Source: DAOUBP01 sp964474695
GTDB lineage: Bacteria > Chloroflexota > Anaerolineae > CG2-30-64-16
DNA: 64,000 nucleotides
Direction of reading: 5' to 3'
NCBI GenBank assembly: GCA_964474695.1
Contig: CAYYTK010000011.1
Coordinates: 1 to 64,000 of the forward strand
Shown: one piece after another, positions 7,400 to 14,915 of the stretch
Position numbering within the stretch: the stretch's first letter is position 1
Layout: the number at the start of each line of letters is the position of its first letter
Made by a program: the position numbers and the translations under genes
The notes under the pieces: generated by a model
Seen by the model: only the letters and a program-made list of their open reading frames with translations
The model's database searches: none
What the model was told of the DNA's origin: nothing

Positions 7400-8752
7400 A
7401 TGACAGACACTTCAATCCTGAAAATGCCGCCCGGCTTCCTGTGGGGCGCGGCCACTGCAGCCCACCAGAACGAGGGCGGCAACACGAACAACCAATGGAG
7501 CGCCTGGGAGCAGCTCCCTGGCCGCATCCATAACGGCGCGCGGGCGGGCCAGGCCACCGATTGGCGGAACCTGGAAAGCGCGGCCGCGGACTTCGATCGC
7601 GCGGCCGATCTCGGGTTAAACAGCCTGCGCATTTCGGTGGAGTGGAGCCGCATCGAGCCGGAGCCGGGCGTTTTTGATCCGGCCGCGCTGCACTACTATG
7701 CGGACGTGATTAGTTTGTTGCGCGAGCGCGGCCTTGAGCCGATGGTGACCCTGCATCATTTCACTGATCCGTTGTGGTTGACCGAGCAAGGCGCGTGGGA
7801 GAACCCCTCGATCAGCGAATTCTTTGCGCGGTTCGTGACCCGTGTGGTGGAAGCCTTGGGCGACCAGGTGAACCTGTGGTGCACGATCAATGAGCCTATC
7901 GTTTACACACAGGGAGGCTACCTGGGCGGCTCCTTCCCGCCGGGTGTGAACAGCCTGCCGCGCGGCCTTAGAGTGCTGCGCAATATGTTGTTAGCCCACG
8001 GTCGCGCTTACCGCGTGATCCATCGCCTGCAGGGAGGCGCTCGGGTCGGCCTGGCGCATCACATGCGCCTCTTCCAGCCCGCCGATCCGGCCAGCGCCGC
8101 CGACCGCCGCGCGGCCGCGCGGCTGGACCAGGTGGTGAATCGGGCAACCCTGGAAGCGATCACGCATGGCCGGCTGACGCCGTTGATCGGCTGGGGCCAG
8201 CAGGCCACGCAGCTCATCGATAGCAGCGATTACATCGGGTTGAACTACTACACCACCGAGCGCGTCGCGTTCGACCCGGCGCAGCCGGGCGGGCTTTTTG
8301 CGCGGCACTATGTCGATCCCCACGGCGAGCTCAGCGAGTTCACCCCGGACGGCGAGCCGTACAGCGAGATCGACCCCGAGGGGATCTACTGGGCGTTGCA
8401 GAAGCTGGCCCCCTACGGCAAGCCGATCTACATCACGGAGAACGGCCTGCCGGACCAGAAAGATGAGATTCGGCCGCGCTTCCTGGCCACCTACCTGGCC
8501 GAAGTCTGGCGAGCCATCCAGGACGGCGTCGACGTGCGCGGCTACTATCATTGGACGCTGGTGGACAACTTCGAATGGGCGGCCGCGTGGAGCCTGCGCT
8601 TCGGCCTGTTTGAGCTGGACCCGGAGGCCGGTACGCGCACCGTCCGGCCCAGCGCAGCCGTCTACAGCCGGCTGGCCCAAACGAACGGCATCCCGCGCAG
8701 CATGTTGGAGAAGCTTGCGCCGGGTGCGGTGGATCAGTACTTCGGAAGATAG
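7400..8752 (+). CDS. Glycoside hydrolase family 1 (beta-glucosidase type)
   Basis: 450 residues, full length for GH1. It hydrolyses beta-linked glucosides, galactosides or related disaccharides with retention of configuration. The acid/base Glu165 is in TINEP and the nucleophile Glu347 in YITENG. The conserved N-terminus (FLWGAATAAHQNEG), LRISVEWSRIEP and WTLVDNFEWA are present. The usual HQxEG motif is here as HQNEGG, which keeps the substrate-binding Gln and His. There is no signal peptide, so it is probably cytoplasmic. The exact substrate cannot be read from the sequence. Confidence 0.95.
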   Translation: MTDTSILKMPPGFLWGAATAAHQNEGGNTNNQWSAWEQLPGRIHNGARAGQATDWRNLESAAADFDRAADLGLNSLRISVEWSRIEPEPGVFDPAALHYYADVISLLRERGLEPMVTLHHFTDPLWLTEQGAWENPSISEFFARFVTRVVEALGDQVNLWCTINEPIVYTQGGYLGGSFPPGVNSLPRGLRVLRNMLLAHGRAYRVIHRLQGGARVGLAHHMRLFQPADPASAADRRAAARLDQVVNRATLEAITHGRLTPLIGWGQQATQLIDSSDYIGLNYYTTERVAFDPAQPGGLFARHYVDPHGELSEFTPDGEPYSEIDPEGIYWALQKLAPYGKPIYITENGLPDQKDEIRPRFLATYLAEVWRAIQDGVDVRGYYHWTLVDNFEWAAAWSLRFGLFELDPEAGTRTVRPSAAVYSRLAQTNGIPRSMLEKLAPGAVDQYFGR

Positions 8753-8782
8753 AGAACAAAGGAGCGGAGAGATCCAGCCAAG

Positions 8783-8803
8783 CATCCAGTATCCAGCATC
8801 CAG
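8783..8803. repeat. Short heptamer repeat (CATCCAG)
   Basis: Three direct units CATCCAG, TATCCAG, CATCCAG between the glycosidase gene and tRNA-Lys. No function is apparent. Confidence 0.5.
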
Positions 8804-8844
8804 TTTGGCCTTCTTCGCCCAGATATGATATACTCGCCTTCGTT

Positions 8845-8917
<73 letters not shown>

Positions 8918-8928
8918 TACCCCCTAAT

Positions 8929-8967
8929 GAGCCGGAAGTGGTTATCCACGGCCGGCTTGTTTTTTTG
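8929..8967 (+). terminator. Rho-independent terminator after tRNA-Lys
   Basis: AGCCGG (8930-8935) pairs with CCGGCT (8952-8957), with an inner GTGG/CCAC pairing, followed by seven T (8960-8966). Confidence 0.85.
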
Positions 8968-8970
8968 AGG

Positions 8971-8999
8971 TTGATTCCCAAGCGCATCTGAGGTAAAAT
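8971..8999 (+). promoter_or_regulatory. Promoter of the toxin-antitoxin pair
   Basis: TTGATT (8971-8976), a 17-base spacer and TAAAAT (8994-8999), followed by CAGGAGG and ATG 9018. A diverged copy of this block lies in front of the GNAT gene at 9799-9827. Confidence 0.55.
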
Positions 9000-9017
9000 A
9001 GCAGACAGGAGGTTTGC

Positions 9018-9257
9018 ATGTTCTATCGCGAGATCGTGTCAGAAGCGAAGCGTCTCCCCCTGAGTCAGCAGCTTCAGCTTGTCGAAGAGTTGTTGCGGGC
9101 CATGCGCCAAGCCGCGACCCCACCTGCGCGCCCCAAGCGAAGGCGCGCCGTCGCCTTCAAGCAACTGCGCGGCGCGCTTAAAGTCGAGGGTGTCTTGCCC
9201 ACTGATGACGAGCTGAAAGACGCGTATACCGAGCACCTGATGGAGAAGTATCTGTGA
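9018..9257 (+). CDS. Putative antitoxin of a PIN-domain toxin-antitoxin pair
   Basis: 79 residues. It has a helical N-terminal half (FYREIVSEAKRLPLSQQLQLVEELLRAM), a basic middle (PKRRR) and an acidic C-terminal end (PTDDELKDAYTEHLMEKYL), the layout of small antitoxins that bind DNA and a PIN toxin. The assignment rests mainly on position: the stop codon overlaps the start of the PIN gene by GTGA. CAGGAGG precedes ATG 9018. The pair sits between two copies of a tRNA-Lys sequence. Confidence 0.75.
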   Translation: MFYREIVSEAKRLPLSQQLQLVEELLRAMRQAATPPARPKRRRAVAFKQLRGALKVEGVLPTDDELKDAYTEHLMEKYL

Positions 9258-9673
9258 TCCGCGTCCTGTTGGACACCAATGTGGTGTTGGATTACCTGCT
9301 GGATCGCGCGCCCTTTGCGGACGCGGCCGCAGCGCTTTGGCAGGCCAATGAGGAAGGACGGATTGAGGCGTACGTCTCAGTCATCACGCCGGTCAACGTA
9401 TTCTACATCGCGCGCAAGCTAAAAGGCGCTGCGATAGCTCGGCAACTGGTAGAGAGCTTACTGGCTGCATGCCGTGTGTGTGGGCCGGACCGCGAATTGC
9501 TCTTGTCGGCTCTGACCTTGCCGATGAAGGACTTCGAAGACGCAGTGCAGGCGGTCAGCGCGTAGGCTGAGGCGCTCGACGCCCTGGTGACGCGCGACCC
9601 GGTCGACTACAAAGGGGTTGATTTCCCGATCTTTTCTGCCGCCGGTTTCCTGGAGCAGTTGACCTCAGGTTGA
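9254..9673 (+). pseudogene. PIN-domain toxin (VapC-like) with premature amber stop
   Basis: Starts at GTG 9254 inside the antitoxin stop. The PIN RNase motifs begin with LLDTNVVLDYLL and continue to DFEDAVQ. A TAG at 9563-9565 then ends the frame after 103 residues, but the same frame goes on for 35 more codons with the expected family ending (ALVTRDPVDYKGVDFPIFS, last Asp of the active site) to TGA at 9671-9673. Loss of the terminal Asp and strand should abolish RNase activity, so this is probably a disarmed toxin. A sequencing error in one base would be the simplest alternative. Confidence 0.8.
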
Positions 9674-9686
9674 TCGGCATAACCAG

Positions 9687-9749
<63 letters not shown>

Positions 9750-9756
9750 TGTTCCC

Positions 9757-9794
9757 AAGGGCCGGCGGTGCGAGTGTACCCCGGCCCTTTTCTT
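9757..9794 (+). terminator. Rho-independent terminator
   Basis: AAGGGCCGG (9757-9765) pairs with CCGGCCCTT (9781-9789) and the T-rich end TTTTCTTT follows. It is the counterpart of the terminator after the intact tRNA-Lys. Confidence 0.75.
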
Positions 9795-9798
9795 TGAG

Positions 9799-9827
9799 TG
9801 GATTCTCCGGCGCAACTGAGGTAAAAT
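9799..9827 (+). promoter_or_regulatory. Promoter upstream of the GNAT gene
   Basis: TGGATT (9799-9804), a 17-base spacer and TAAAAT (9822-9827); the flanking bases CTGAGGTAAAAT are the same as at the toxin-antitoxin promoter, so the two arose by duplication. Confidence 0.45.
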
Positions 9828-9877
9828 GACGATCAGGACGCGCGCTTGACCGTATTGATCGTTGAGTGAGGACCACC

Positions 9878-10381
9878 ATGGATGTGACGATACGCGAAGC
9901 CATCTTGGGCGACGAGGACGCGCTGGCTGAACTGAACGCCTTTGTTCAGGAGTTTCATCGGGTCCATAACCCCTCTTTCTTCAAGCAGTCGGATGCCGGA
10001 GAGGTGGCAAGCTGGTTCCGCGGGCTGCTCGCGCTGCCAGAGGCGCGGATCTGGCTTGCCGAGCAGGATGGCGCGGCAGTGGGGTATGTCGTGGCGCAGC
10101 TGCGTGAGCGGCCGGCCAACCCCTTCTGCCTGGCGCGGCGGTGGATCGAGCTGGATCAGATCGGCGTGCGCGCGGCATGCCGCCGGGCCGGCATCGCGCG
10201 CAGGCTGGTGGATCGGGTGCTGGGATTTGCGCGGGCGGAAGCCATCACGGAGGTCGAGCTGTCCTCCTGGAGCTTCAACCCGGAAGCTCACCAGGCCTTT
10301 CAGAAGCTTGGCTTCGCGCCCAGGATCGTTCGCTTCGGCCGGACGCTGGACGGAGAAGCCTCGATGCCGCCGGGCGCCTAG
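9878..10381 (+). CDS. GNAT family N-acetyltransferase
   Basis: 167 residues, a complete single GNAT domain. Acetyl-CoA-dependent enzymes of this fold acetylate amines of small molecules or proteins. Visible elements are the N-terminal strand (VTIREAILGDEDALAEL), the central WIELDQIGV strand and the RRAGIARRLVDRVL CoA-binding loop. The substrate is unknown. ATG 9878 is preferred over GTG 9866 because GTGAGGA is spaced correctly before it. Its TAG overlaps the stop of the convergent carrier gene by 4 bases; both stops share the palindrome CTAG. Confidence 0.85.
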   Translation: MDVTIREAILGDEDALAELNAFVQEFHRVHNPSFFKQSDAGEVASWFRGLLALPEARIWLAEQDGAAVGYVVAQLRERPANPFCLARRWIELDQIGVRAACRRAGIARRLVDRVLGFARAEAITEVELSSWSFNPEAHQAFQKLGFAPRIVRFGRTLDGEASMPPGA

Positions 10382-11832
10382 AACGGCCCGTACTGGATCG
10401 CGACCGCGATCGCCAGGAAGATGAGCGAGATCAGCACGATCTGCCCCCACAGTTTCGCGGTCCAGCGGATCCACTTGGGATACCCCACCGCAGTCAGCCC
10501 CAGCGAGATCAGCAGCATGGCGTTGGTAGGATAGGCCATGTTGGCGAAGCCGTCGCCCAGGCAGTAGGCTGTCACCGCGATCTGGCGCGTCACGCCCACC
10601 AGGTCGGCGATGGGCACGATGATGGGCATCAGCAGGAAGGCTTTGGCCGAGCCGGAGGAGATGAAGACCTCCAGCACCAGCGCCACCACGTAGATGAGAT
10701 AGGTGCCTGCCAGCGGGCTCACGCCGGAGAAGGCCTCGGCCGCAGTGTGCAGGATGGTGTCCATGATGCCGCCGGTGAAGGCGATGTACTTGACGCTGGC
10801 AGCCATTAGGATGAGCGGGATGCCGGGCGCGATGCCGCTTAGCCCTTCCCACATGGCGCGCCCTACGCTCCTGGCGCCCATCCCCGAGATGAAGCCGGAA
10901 CCCAGCCCGCCGATGACGAACAGCAGCCCCACGATGGGCAGAGTCAGGTCGCCCAGGCCGGGCGCCAGCGAGCTGATGAACGGCATGGCCATGATGCAGA
11001 TCAGGCAGGCTGCCAGGAAGATGGTGGCGCGACGCAGCCGCGGGGTCAGTTCCTGCATGGCAGCGATGTCGAAGTGCGCGTATTTGGCGCGCTCAGCCGA
11101 GTCTTCCACATGGACCAGTGATGCGAGGGGATCCTTCTCGATGCGCCGAGCGTAGCGCACCAGGAAGAGGGCGAAGAGCACATAGATCACTGCGAAGATG
11201 ATGACCCGGAACCAGGCGCCGGAGTAGCCGGGCAGCTCGGCAATACGCTGGGCGACTCCGAGGGTGAATGGGTTCATGACGGCTGCCGAGAAGCCCATGT
11301 TGGTCGCCAGGATGCTCATGCCCAGCCCAACGAGCGAGTCCCAGCCCAACGCATAGGCCAGCCCTACCATGACCGGCACCAGGATGATCACCTCCTCCAG
11401 GATGCCGAACGCGCCGCCCAGCAGCATGAAGAAGAGAGCGATCACTAACAGCAGAACGTACTTGCGCGTGGCGAAGGTGCGCACGAGCGCCTCCAGGATG
11501 GCGCGCAGGATGCCGCCCTTGTCCATCACAGCGAACGCCGCGCCGAGCAAGATGATGAGCACCACGAGCATGAGCACCGTCACCCTGTCCGGCCCGATAG
11601 TGAACACCTCCAACGGCGCAGTGAACCAACGCCAGATAGGATAGTCCGGCCGCGCCACGTTGCGGAAGGACTCGGTGGCGATCATTTCGCGGCCGTCCAC
11701 CTGGACGCGATCATAGGCCCCGGCCGGCACGACCAACGTCAGGATCCCCGTGAGGATCATCAACGCGAGCAGGATGAGAAACGATTGCAGGAATGCTTTG
11801 ACGCCGATGTGCGCGCCCGTCTTTTGATTCAT
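10378..11832 (-). CDS. YfcC/DcuC-type membrane carrier
   Basis: 484 residues and about 11-12 hydrophobic segments. It matches the YfcC branch of the C4-dicarboxylate anaerobic carrier superfamily, in which dicarboxylates, basic amino acids or short peptides are proposed substrates. Typical features are the N-terminal LTLVVPAGAYDR, the EEVIILVPVMVGLAYALGWD loop, ATNMGFSAAVMNPFTLGVAQ and SSGSAKAFLLMPIIVPIADLVGVTRQ. The substrate is not predictable. The gene stands alone; the repeat hairpin at 11855-11920 lies just upstream. Confidence 0.85.
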   Translation of the reverse strand: MNQKTGAHIGVKAFLQSFLILLALMILTGILTLVVPAGAYDRVQVDGREMIATESFRNVARPDYPIWRWFTAPLEVFTIGPDRVTVLMLVVLIILLGAAFAVMDKGGILRAILEALVRTFATRKYVLLLVIALFFMLLGGAFGILEEVIILVPVMVGLAYALGWDSLVGLGMSILATNMGFSAAVMNPFTLGVAQRIAELPGYSGAWFRVIIFAVIYVLFALFLVRYARRIEKDPLASLVHVEDSAERAKYAHFDIAAMQELTPRLRRATIFLAACLICIMAMPFISSLAPGLGDLTLPIVGLLFVIGGLGSGFISGMGARSVGRAMWEGLSGIAPGIPLILMAASVKYIAFTGGIMDTILHTAAEAFSGVSPLAGTYLIYVVALVLEVFISSGSAKAFLLMPIIVPIADLVGVTRQIAVTAYCLGDGFANMAYPTNAMLLISLGLTAVGYPKWIRWTAKLWGQIVLISLIFLAIAVAIQYGPF

Positions 11833-11854
11833 CTGTCCTCCCTCTTATCTTATA

Positions 11855-11920
11855 ATGAACAGGATAAACAGGATGGACACGATCATTCTTTATCCTGTCT
11901 ATCCTGCACATCCTGTTATT
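11855..11920. repeat. CAGGAT-type inverted repeat, left of the GxxExxY gene
   Basis: Units AACAGGATAAACAGGAT on the left and TATCCTGTCTATCCTG plus CATCCTGTTA on the right form an imperfect hairpin built from 9-10 base units of ACAGGATNN type. A second copy lies at 12340-12414, on the other side of the GxxExxY gene. Confidence 0.8.
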
Positions 11921-11925
11921 CTACC

Positions 11926-12312
11926 TCACTGAGGCCGGTGAAGGCGTTTGTACTCCAGGCGGGGCCGACCGAAGTTGATGAGCAACCCTACTTCGACTCC
12001 CGTGGCCTTGAGATAGTTGATCACCTGGGCCTGGTGTGCGGGTGTCAGGGCGCTCACGGCCTTCAGCTCCACGATTACCTTGTCTTCCACGAGGATATCG
12101 GCATAGAACTCACCGACCGACTGCCCGCGGAACATGACCGAAATGGGCGCCTGCGATCGGACGCGCAGCCTCTTCTGCGCCAGGGCGACGAGCATGGCTT
12201 GCTGATAGACCGACTCCAGAAACCCCGCGCCCAGTTCGTTGACGACCTCGAAACTCGCCTCAATGATCTTGGCTGTCAGTTCTTCGTAAAGCAGAGCCAC
12301 TTTGACCTCCAT
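11926..12312 (-). CDS. GxxExxY family protein
   Basis: 128 residues. The family signature is seen as GFLESVY, with KIIEASFEVVNELGAGFLESVYQQAM before and DIVEDKVIVELKAV-like PDDEXK residues (YADILVEDKVIVELK) after. The fold is of the PD-(D/E)XK nuclease class, but no function has been established for the family. It ends with GLLINFG, also typical. The gene lies between two copies of a CAGGAT repeat hairpin, an arrangement that suggests that gene and repeats travel together. Confidence 0.9.
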   Translation of the reverse strand: MEVKVALLYEELTAKIIEASFEVVNELGAGFLESVYQQAMLVALAQKRLRVRSQAPISVMFRGQSVGEFYADILVEDKVIVELKAVSALTPAHQAQVINYLKATGVEVGLLINFGRPRLEYKRLHRPQ

Positions 12313-12339
12313 GACAGCGAAGTAGGGGAGTATCCAGGA

Positions 12340-12414
12340 ATAACAGGATGAACAGGATGTACAGGATAGTGGGAAAGCAAAAGCCTCATCCTGTCAATCC
12401 TGTTCATCCTGTTG
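12340..12414. repeat. CAGGAT-type inverted repeat, right of the GxxExxY gene
   Basis: AATAACAGGATGAACAGG and following ACAGGATA on the left pair with CATCCTGTCAATCCTG and TTCATCCTGTTGG on the right; about 25 of 28 positions match, with a loop near 16 bases. The right arm runs into the end of htpG and encodes its last residues (QQDEQD). Confidence 0.85.
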
Positions 12415-14319
12415 GAATGTCGCTTGCTCTAGCAGCGTTTGAATCCTGGGGGCCATGTTCGCCGGGTTGGGGTGCAGGCCCTCCAGCAGCAGCAGGTTGT
12501 CGAAGAGCAGCTCGATGGCCGGCTCGATGACCGGCGAGGCGGGCTGGCGCTCGATCAGGCCGGCCAGGTTGCGGATCAGCGGGTGGCGCCGGTTGAGCTC
12601 CAGGATTTTGGGCGGGATCTTGTAGTCCTGCTCGATCAGCCGTCGGACGCGCTGCATGTCTCGCTCGAATCCGGCTTCTGGCGAAACCAAACGCGCCGGA
12701 TTGTCGACCAGCACCTTCGATTCGCGCACTTCGGCCACCCGCTCGCCCAACACCTGCGTGAAGCGGGCCAACACGTGCGCGAACCCTTCGGCTGCGATCT
12801 CCTCGGGCTGCGCCTGCTCCGGCACAGCCTCGCCCGGCAGCTCCAGCCCGGGGTCGTCCACGTTGCGGAACGGCTTGCCTTCGAACTCCAACAGCCCTTG
12901 CATCATGAAGCCGTCGAACGGGTCGACCAGGGCCAGCACCTCGATGCCGCGCGCCTTGAAGGGATCCAGGTGCGGGCTGCTTGCGGCGGTAGCCAAATCC
13001 GCGGCCAGGAGGTAGTAGATCTCCTTCTGATCCGGGATCATCCGGCCGGTGTAGTCGGAGAGGGAGATGAGATTATCTTTCTCCTGTTTTTTCTGTTCCT
13101 GGCGGGTCTCTGACCCGCTGAAAGCAGAATCGTCGCCCTCAGAATGGCCGAGGGTGGAGTTGAAGCGCAGCAGCGGCAGCAGGTCGCCGTTGTCGCCGGG
13201 CTGCATCGCCACGCCCTGCTTCAAGAAGATGCCGAATTGGTCCCAGAAGGCCTTGTAATCGCCGGGACGTTCGTCCATCAGCTCGCGCAGCATCTTGAGC
13301 ACCCGGCCGGCCAGCACCTTCTGGATGGCGCGCAGCACGCGATTGCTCTGCACGGTCTCGCGCGAGATATTGAGGGGCAGGTCCTCGGAGTCGACAACCC
13401 CCTCGATGAAGCGCAAATGTTCGGGCAGGAGCTCCTTGTTGTGTTCCTGTATCAGGATCTTCTTCGAGTAGAGGCGCAGGCCGTAGTCGGCGCGCAGGTT
13501 CAGCACCCCACGGTCGAGTTTTGCCGGTGTATAGAGGATGCTGCGGATGTCCACCGGCGCGTCGGTCACCAGGTGGGCGTGCGCCAGCGGCTTCTCGGGG
13601 TCCAGCGTCAACTGCCGGTAGAACTCGTCGTACTCCTCCGGCTTGACCTCGCCCATCGGCTTGCGCCACGGCGCGGCCTGTTGGTTGGCGACCTGATCTT
13701 TGACATAAACGGGGAAGGAGACGTAATTGGAATGGCGCTGCACGATGCGCTCCAGCCGCCACGGCGCGGTGAACTCGTGCGCGTCCTCCTTGAGCTTGAC
13801 CTCGATCGTGGTGCCGCGGGTTGTTTTCTCGGCCGGCGTCAGGGTGAAGCGGCTGTCCCCGACCGAGACCCAGCGCCAGGCCTCAGCCTCGGGCCGGTAG
13901 GAACGCGTGGTCACAGCGACCTCGTCCGCCACCATGAACACCGAGTAGAAGCCGACGCCGAACTGGCCGATGATGTCGGTGGGCCGTTGCCCCTCGCCGA
14001 TCTTCTGCAGGAACGCCATGGCGCCCGAATGCGCGATGGTGCCCAGGTTCTCGATCAGCTCGTCGTGGGTCATGCCGATGCCGGTGTCGGAGATCGTCAG
14101 GGTGTGGGCATCGGGGTCGGTCTCGATGCGAATCTCCAGCGCCGCGTCCGGGTCGAGCACGTCGCGGTTGGTCAGCATCTCGAACTGGATGCGGTGCAGT
14201 GCGTCGGACGCGTTGGAGATCAGCTCGCGCAGGAAGATCTCGCGCTCGGTGTAGAGAGAGTGCGCCAGGATGGTGAGCAGTTGCTGCACCTCGGCGCGAA
14301 ATTCCAGGGTTTCGGTCAT
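12394..14319 (-). CDS. htpG: Molecular chaperone HtpG (Hsp90)
   Basis: 641 residues, near the usual length. ATP-dependent Hsp90 chaperone for late folding of client proteins. The GHKL ATP site is clear: ELISNASDALHRI, DTGIGMTHDELIENLGTIAHSGA, GQFGVGFYSVFMV and GTTIEVKL. The middle-domain segment DLPLNISRETVQ is present. The very C-terminus QQDEQD is coded by the CAGGATGAACAGGAT repeat that follows the gene, so the native tail was replaced or extended by a repeat insertion; the family's MEEVD-type end is not found in bacteria. GGAGGCCACC precedes the start, after a tandem repeat. Confidence 0.97.
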   Translation of the reverse strand: MTETLEFRAEVQQLLTILAHSLYTEREIFLRELISNASDALHRIQFEMLTNRDVLDPDAALEIRIETDPDAHTLTISDTGIGMTHDELIENLGTIAHSGAMAFLQKIGEGQRPTDIIGQFGVGFYSVFMVADEVAVTTRSYRPEAEAWRWVSVGDSRFTLTPAEKTTRGTTIEVKLKEDAHEFTAPWRLERIVQRHSNYVSFPVYVKDQVANQQAAPWRKPMGEVKPEEYDEFYRQLTLDPEKPLAHAHLVTDAPVDIRSILYTPAKLDRGVLNLRADYGLRLYSKKILIQEHNKELLPEHLRFIEGVVDSEDLPLNISRETVQSNRVLRAIQKVLAGRVLKMLRELMDERPGDYKAFWDQFGIFLKQGVAMQPGDNGDLLPLLRFNSTLGHSEGDDSAFSGSETRQEQKKQEKDNLISLSDYTGRMIPDQKEIYYLLAADLATAASSPHLDPFKARGIEVLALVDPFDGFMMQGLLEFEGKPFRNVDDPGLELPGEAVPEQAQPEEIAAEGFAHVLARFTQVLGERVAEVRESKVLVDNPARLVSPEAGFERDMQRVRRLIEQDYKIPPKILELNRRHPLIRNLAGLIERQPASPVIEPAIELLFDNLLLLEGLHPNPANMAPRIQTLLEQATFQQDEQD

Positions 14320-14336
14320 GGTGGCCTCCGGGAGGG

Positions 14337-14390
14337 TGAATCAGCGAATCAGCGAATCGGCGAATCAGCGAATCAGCGAATCGGCGAATG
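14337..14390. repeat. Octamer tandem repeat upstream of htpG
   Basis: Units AATCAGCG, AATCAGCG, AATCGGCG occur twice in this order, giving an 8-base period and a 24-base higher-order period. It lies 18 bases before the htpG start, in its probable leader, where copy-number change could affect expression. Confidence 0.85.
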
Positions 14391-14543
14391 ACGAAGATAG
14401 AATGTAACAGGAAACGTGAGAAAAATGCAAAATCGGATACCCTATCACATCTTTTGGGTCTGGCATAATGACGCAAGTCGTGGCAGAATTGATTATGGAT
14501 GATGATAGAAGCCTGGGAAGAATGACACCTGGAGGCGCGAAAG

Positions 14544-14721
14544 ATGATGCGGGAATTCAGCGTAGTGATTGAAAAGGATGAAGACGGCTATTTTGTGGCG
14601 TCGGCGCCAGCACTGCGCGGTTGCCACACAGGCGAAGTCTTTGGATGCGCTGATGAAGCGCATCAGGGAAGCGGTCGAGCTTTGTCTGGAAGTCCAGGAA
14701 CCGGCTTCGCCGGTTCGTTAA
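14544..14721 (+). pseudogene. Frameshifted HicB-like antitoxin
   Basis: The first 33 codons (MMREFSVVIEKDEDGYFVAS then PALRGCHT) match the start of HicB-type antitoxins. After the CACACA run at about 14631 the frame must shift to continue as QAKSLDALMKRIREAVELCLEVQ, ending at TAA 14719-14721. A missing CA dinucleotide in the run explains the break. GGAGG precedes the start. No hicA toxin gene is seen beside it. Confidence 0.75.
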
Positions 14722-14751
14722 CGGCCAGCCACCCCCATCAGCCGCTCCGGT

Positions 14752-14841
14752 TCACACTTCCCCGTACCGGTACTTCGTGCTCTCCTCGATGATCTTGACC
14801 TCGGCTGCGGAGAGGTCGAACAGCGCGCAGACTGCGATTTG
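14752..14841 (-). pseudogene. C-terminal fragment resembling a restriction-modification enzyme
   Basis: Reading on the minus strand, about 30 codons give QIAVCALFDLSAAEV then KIIEESTKYRYGEV and a stop. This ending (hydrophobic LFDLS, EEE-type helix, KYRYGEV) resembles the last residues of large Eco57I/type IIG restriction-methylases. There is no start codon or upstream domain, so it is a remnant. The match is from memory of the family and is tentative. Confidence 0.35.
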
Positions 14842-14865
14842 ACCCCCCTGCACTTCTATGGTAAC

Positions 14866-14893
14866 TTACCAATAAGATAACTTCTATCATAAT
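14866..14893 (+). promoter_or_regulatory. Promoter and possible operator of the Rrf2 gene
   Basis: TTACCA (14866-14871), a 16-base spacer and CATAAT (14888-14893) in an AT-rich patch unusual for the window. The segment TAACTTACCAATAAGATAA (14862-14880) is an imperfect dyad over the -35 region and could be bound by the Rrf2 protein itself. Confidence 0.4.
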
Positions 14894-14915
14894 ACTAGAC
14901 TTTGGATCGACAACG

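Noticed and set aside
9563..9565. TAG in the PIN toxin read as pyrrolysine
   Set aside because: No pyrrolysine genes are visible, the residue position is not one where a special amino acid is expected, and a nonsense mutation or base error is simpler.
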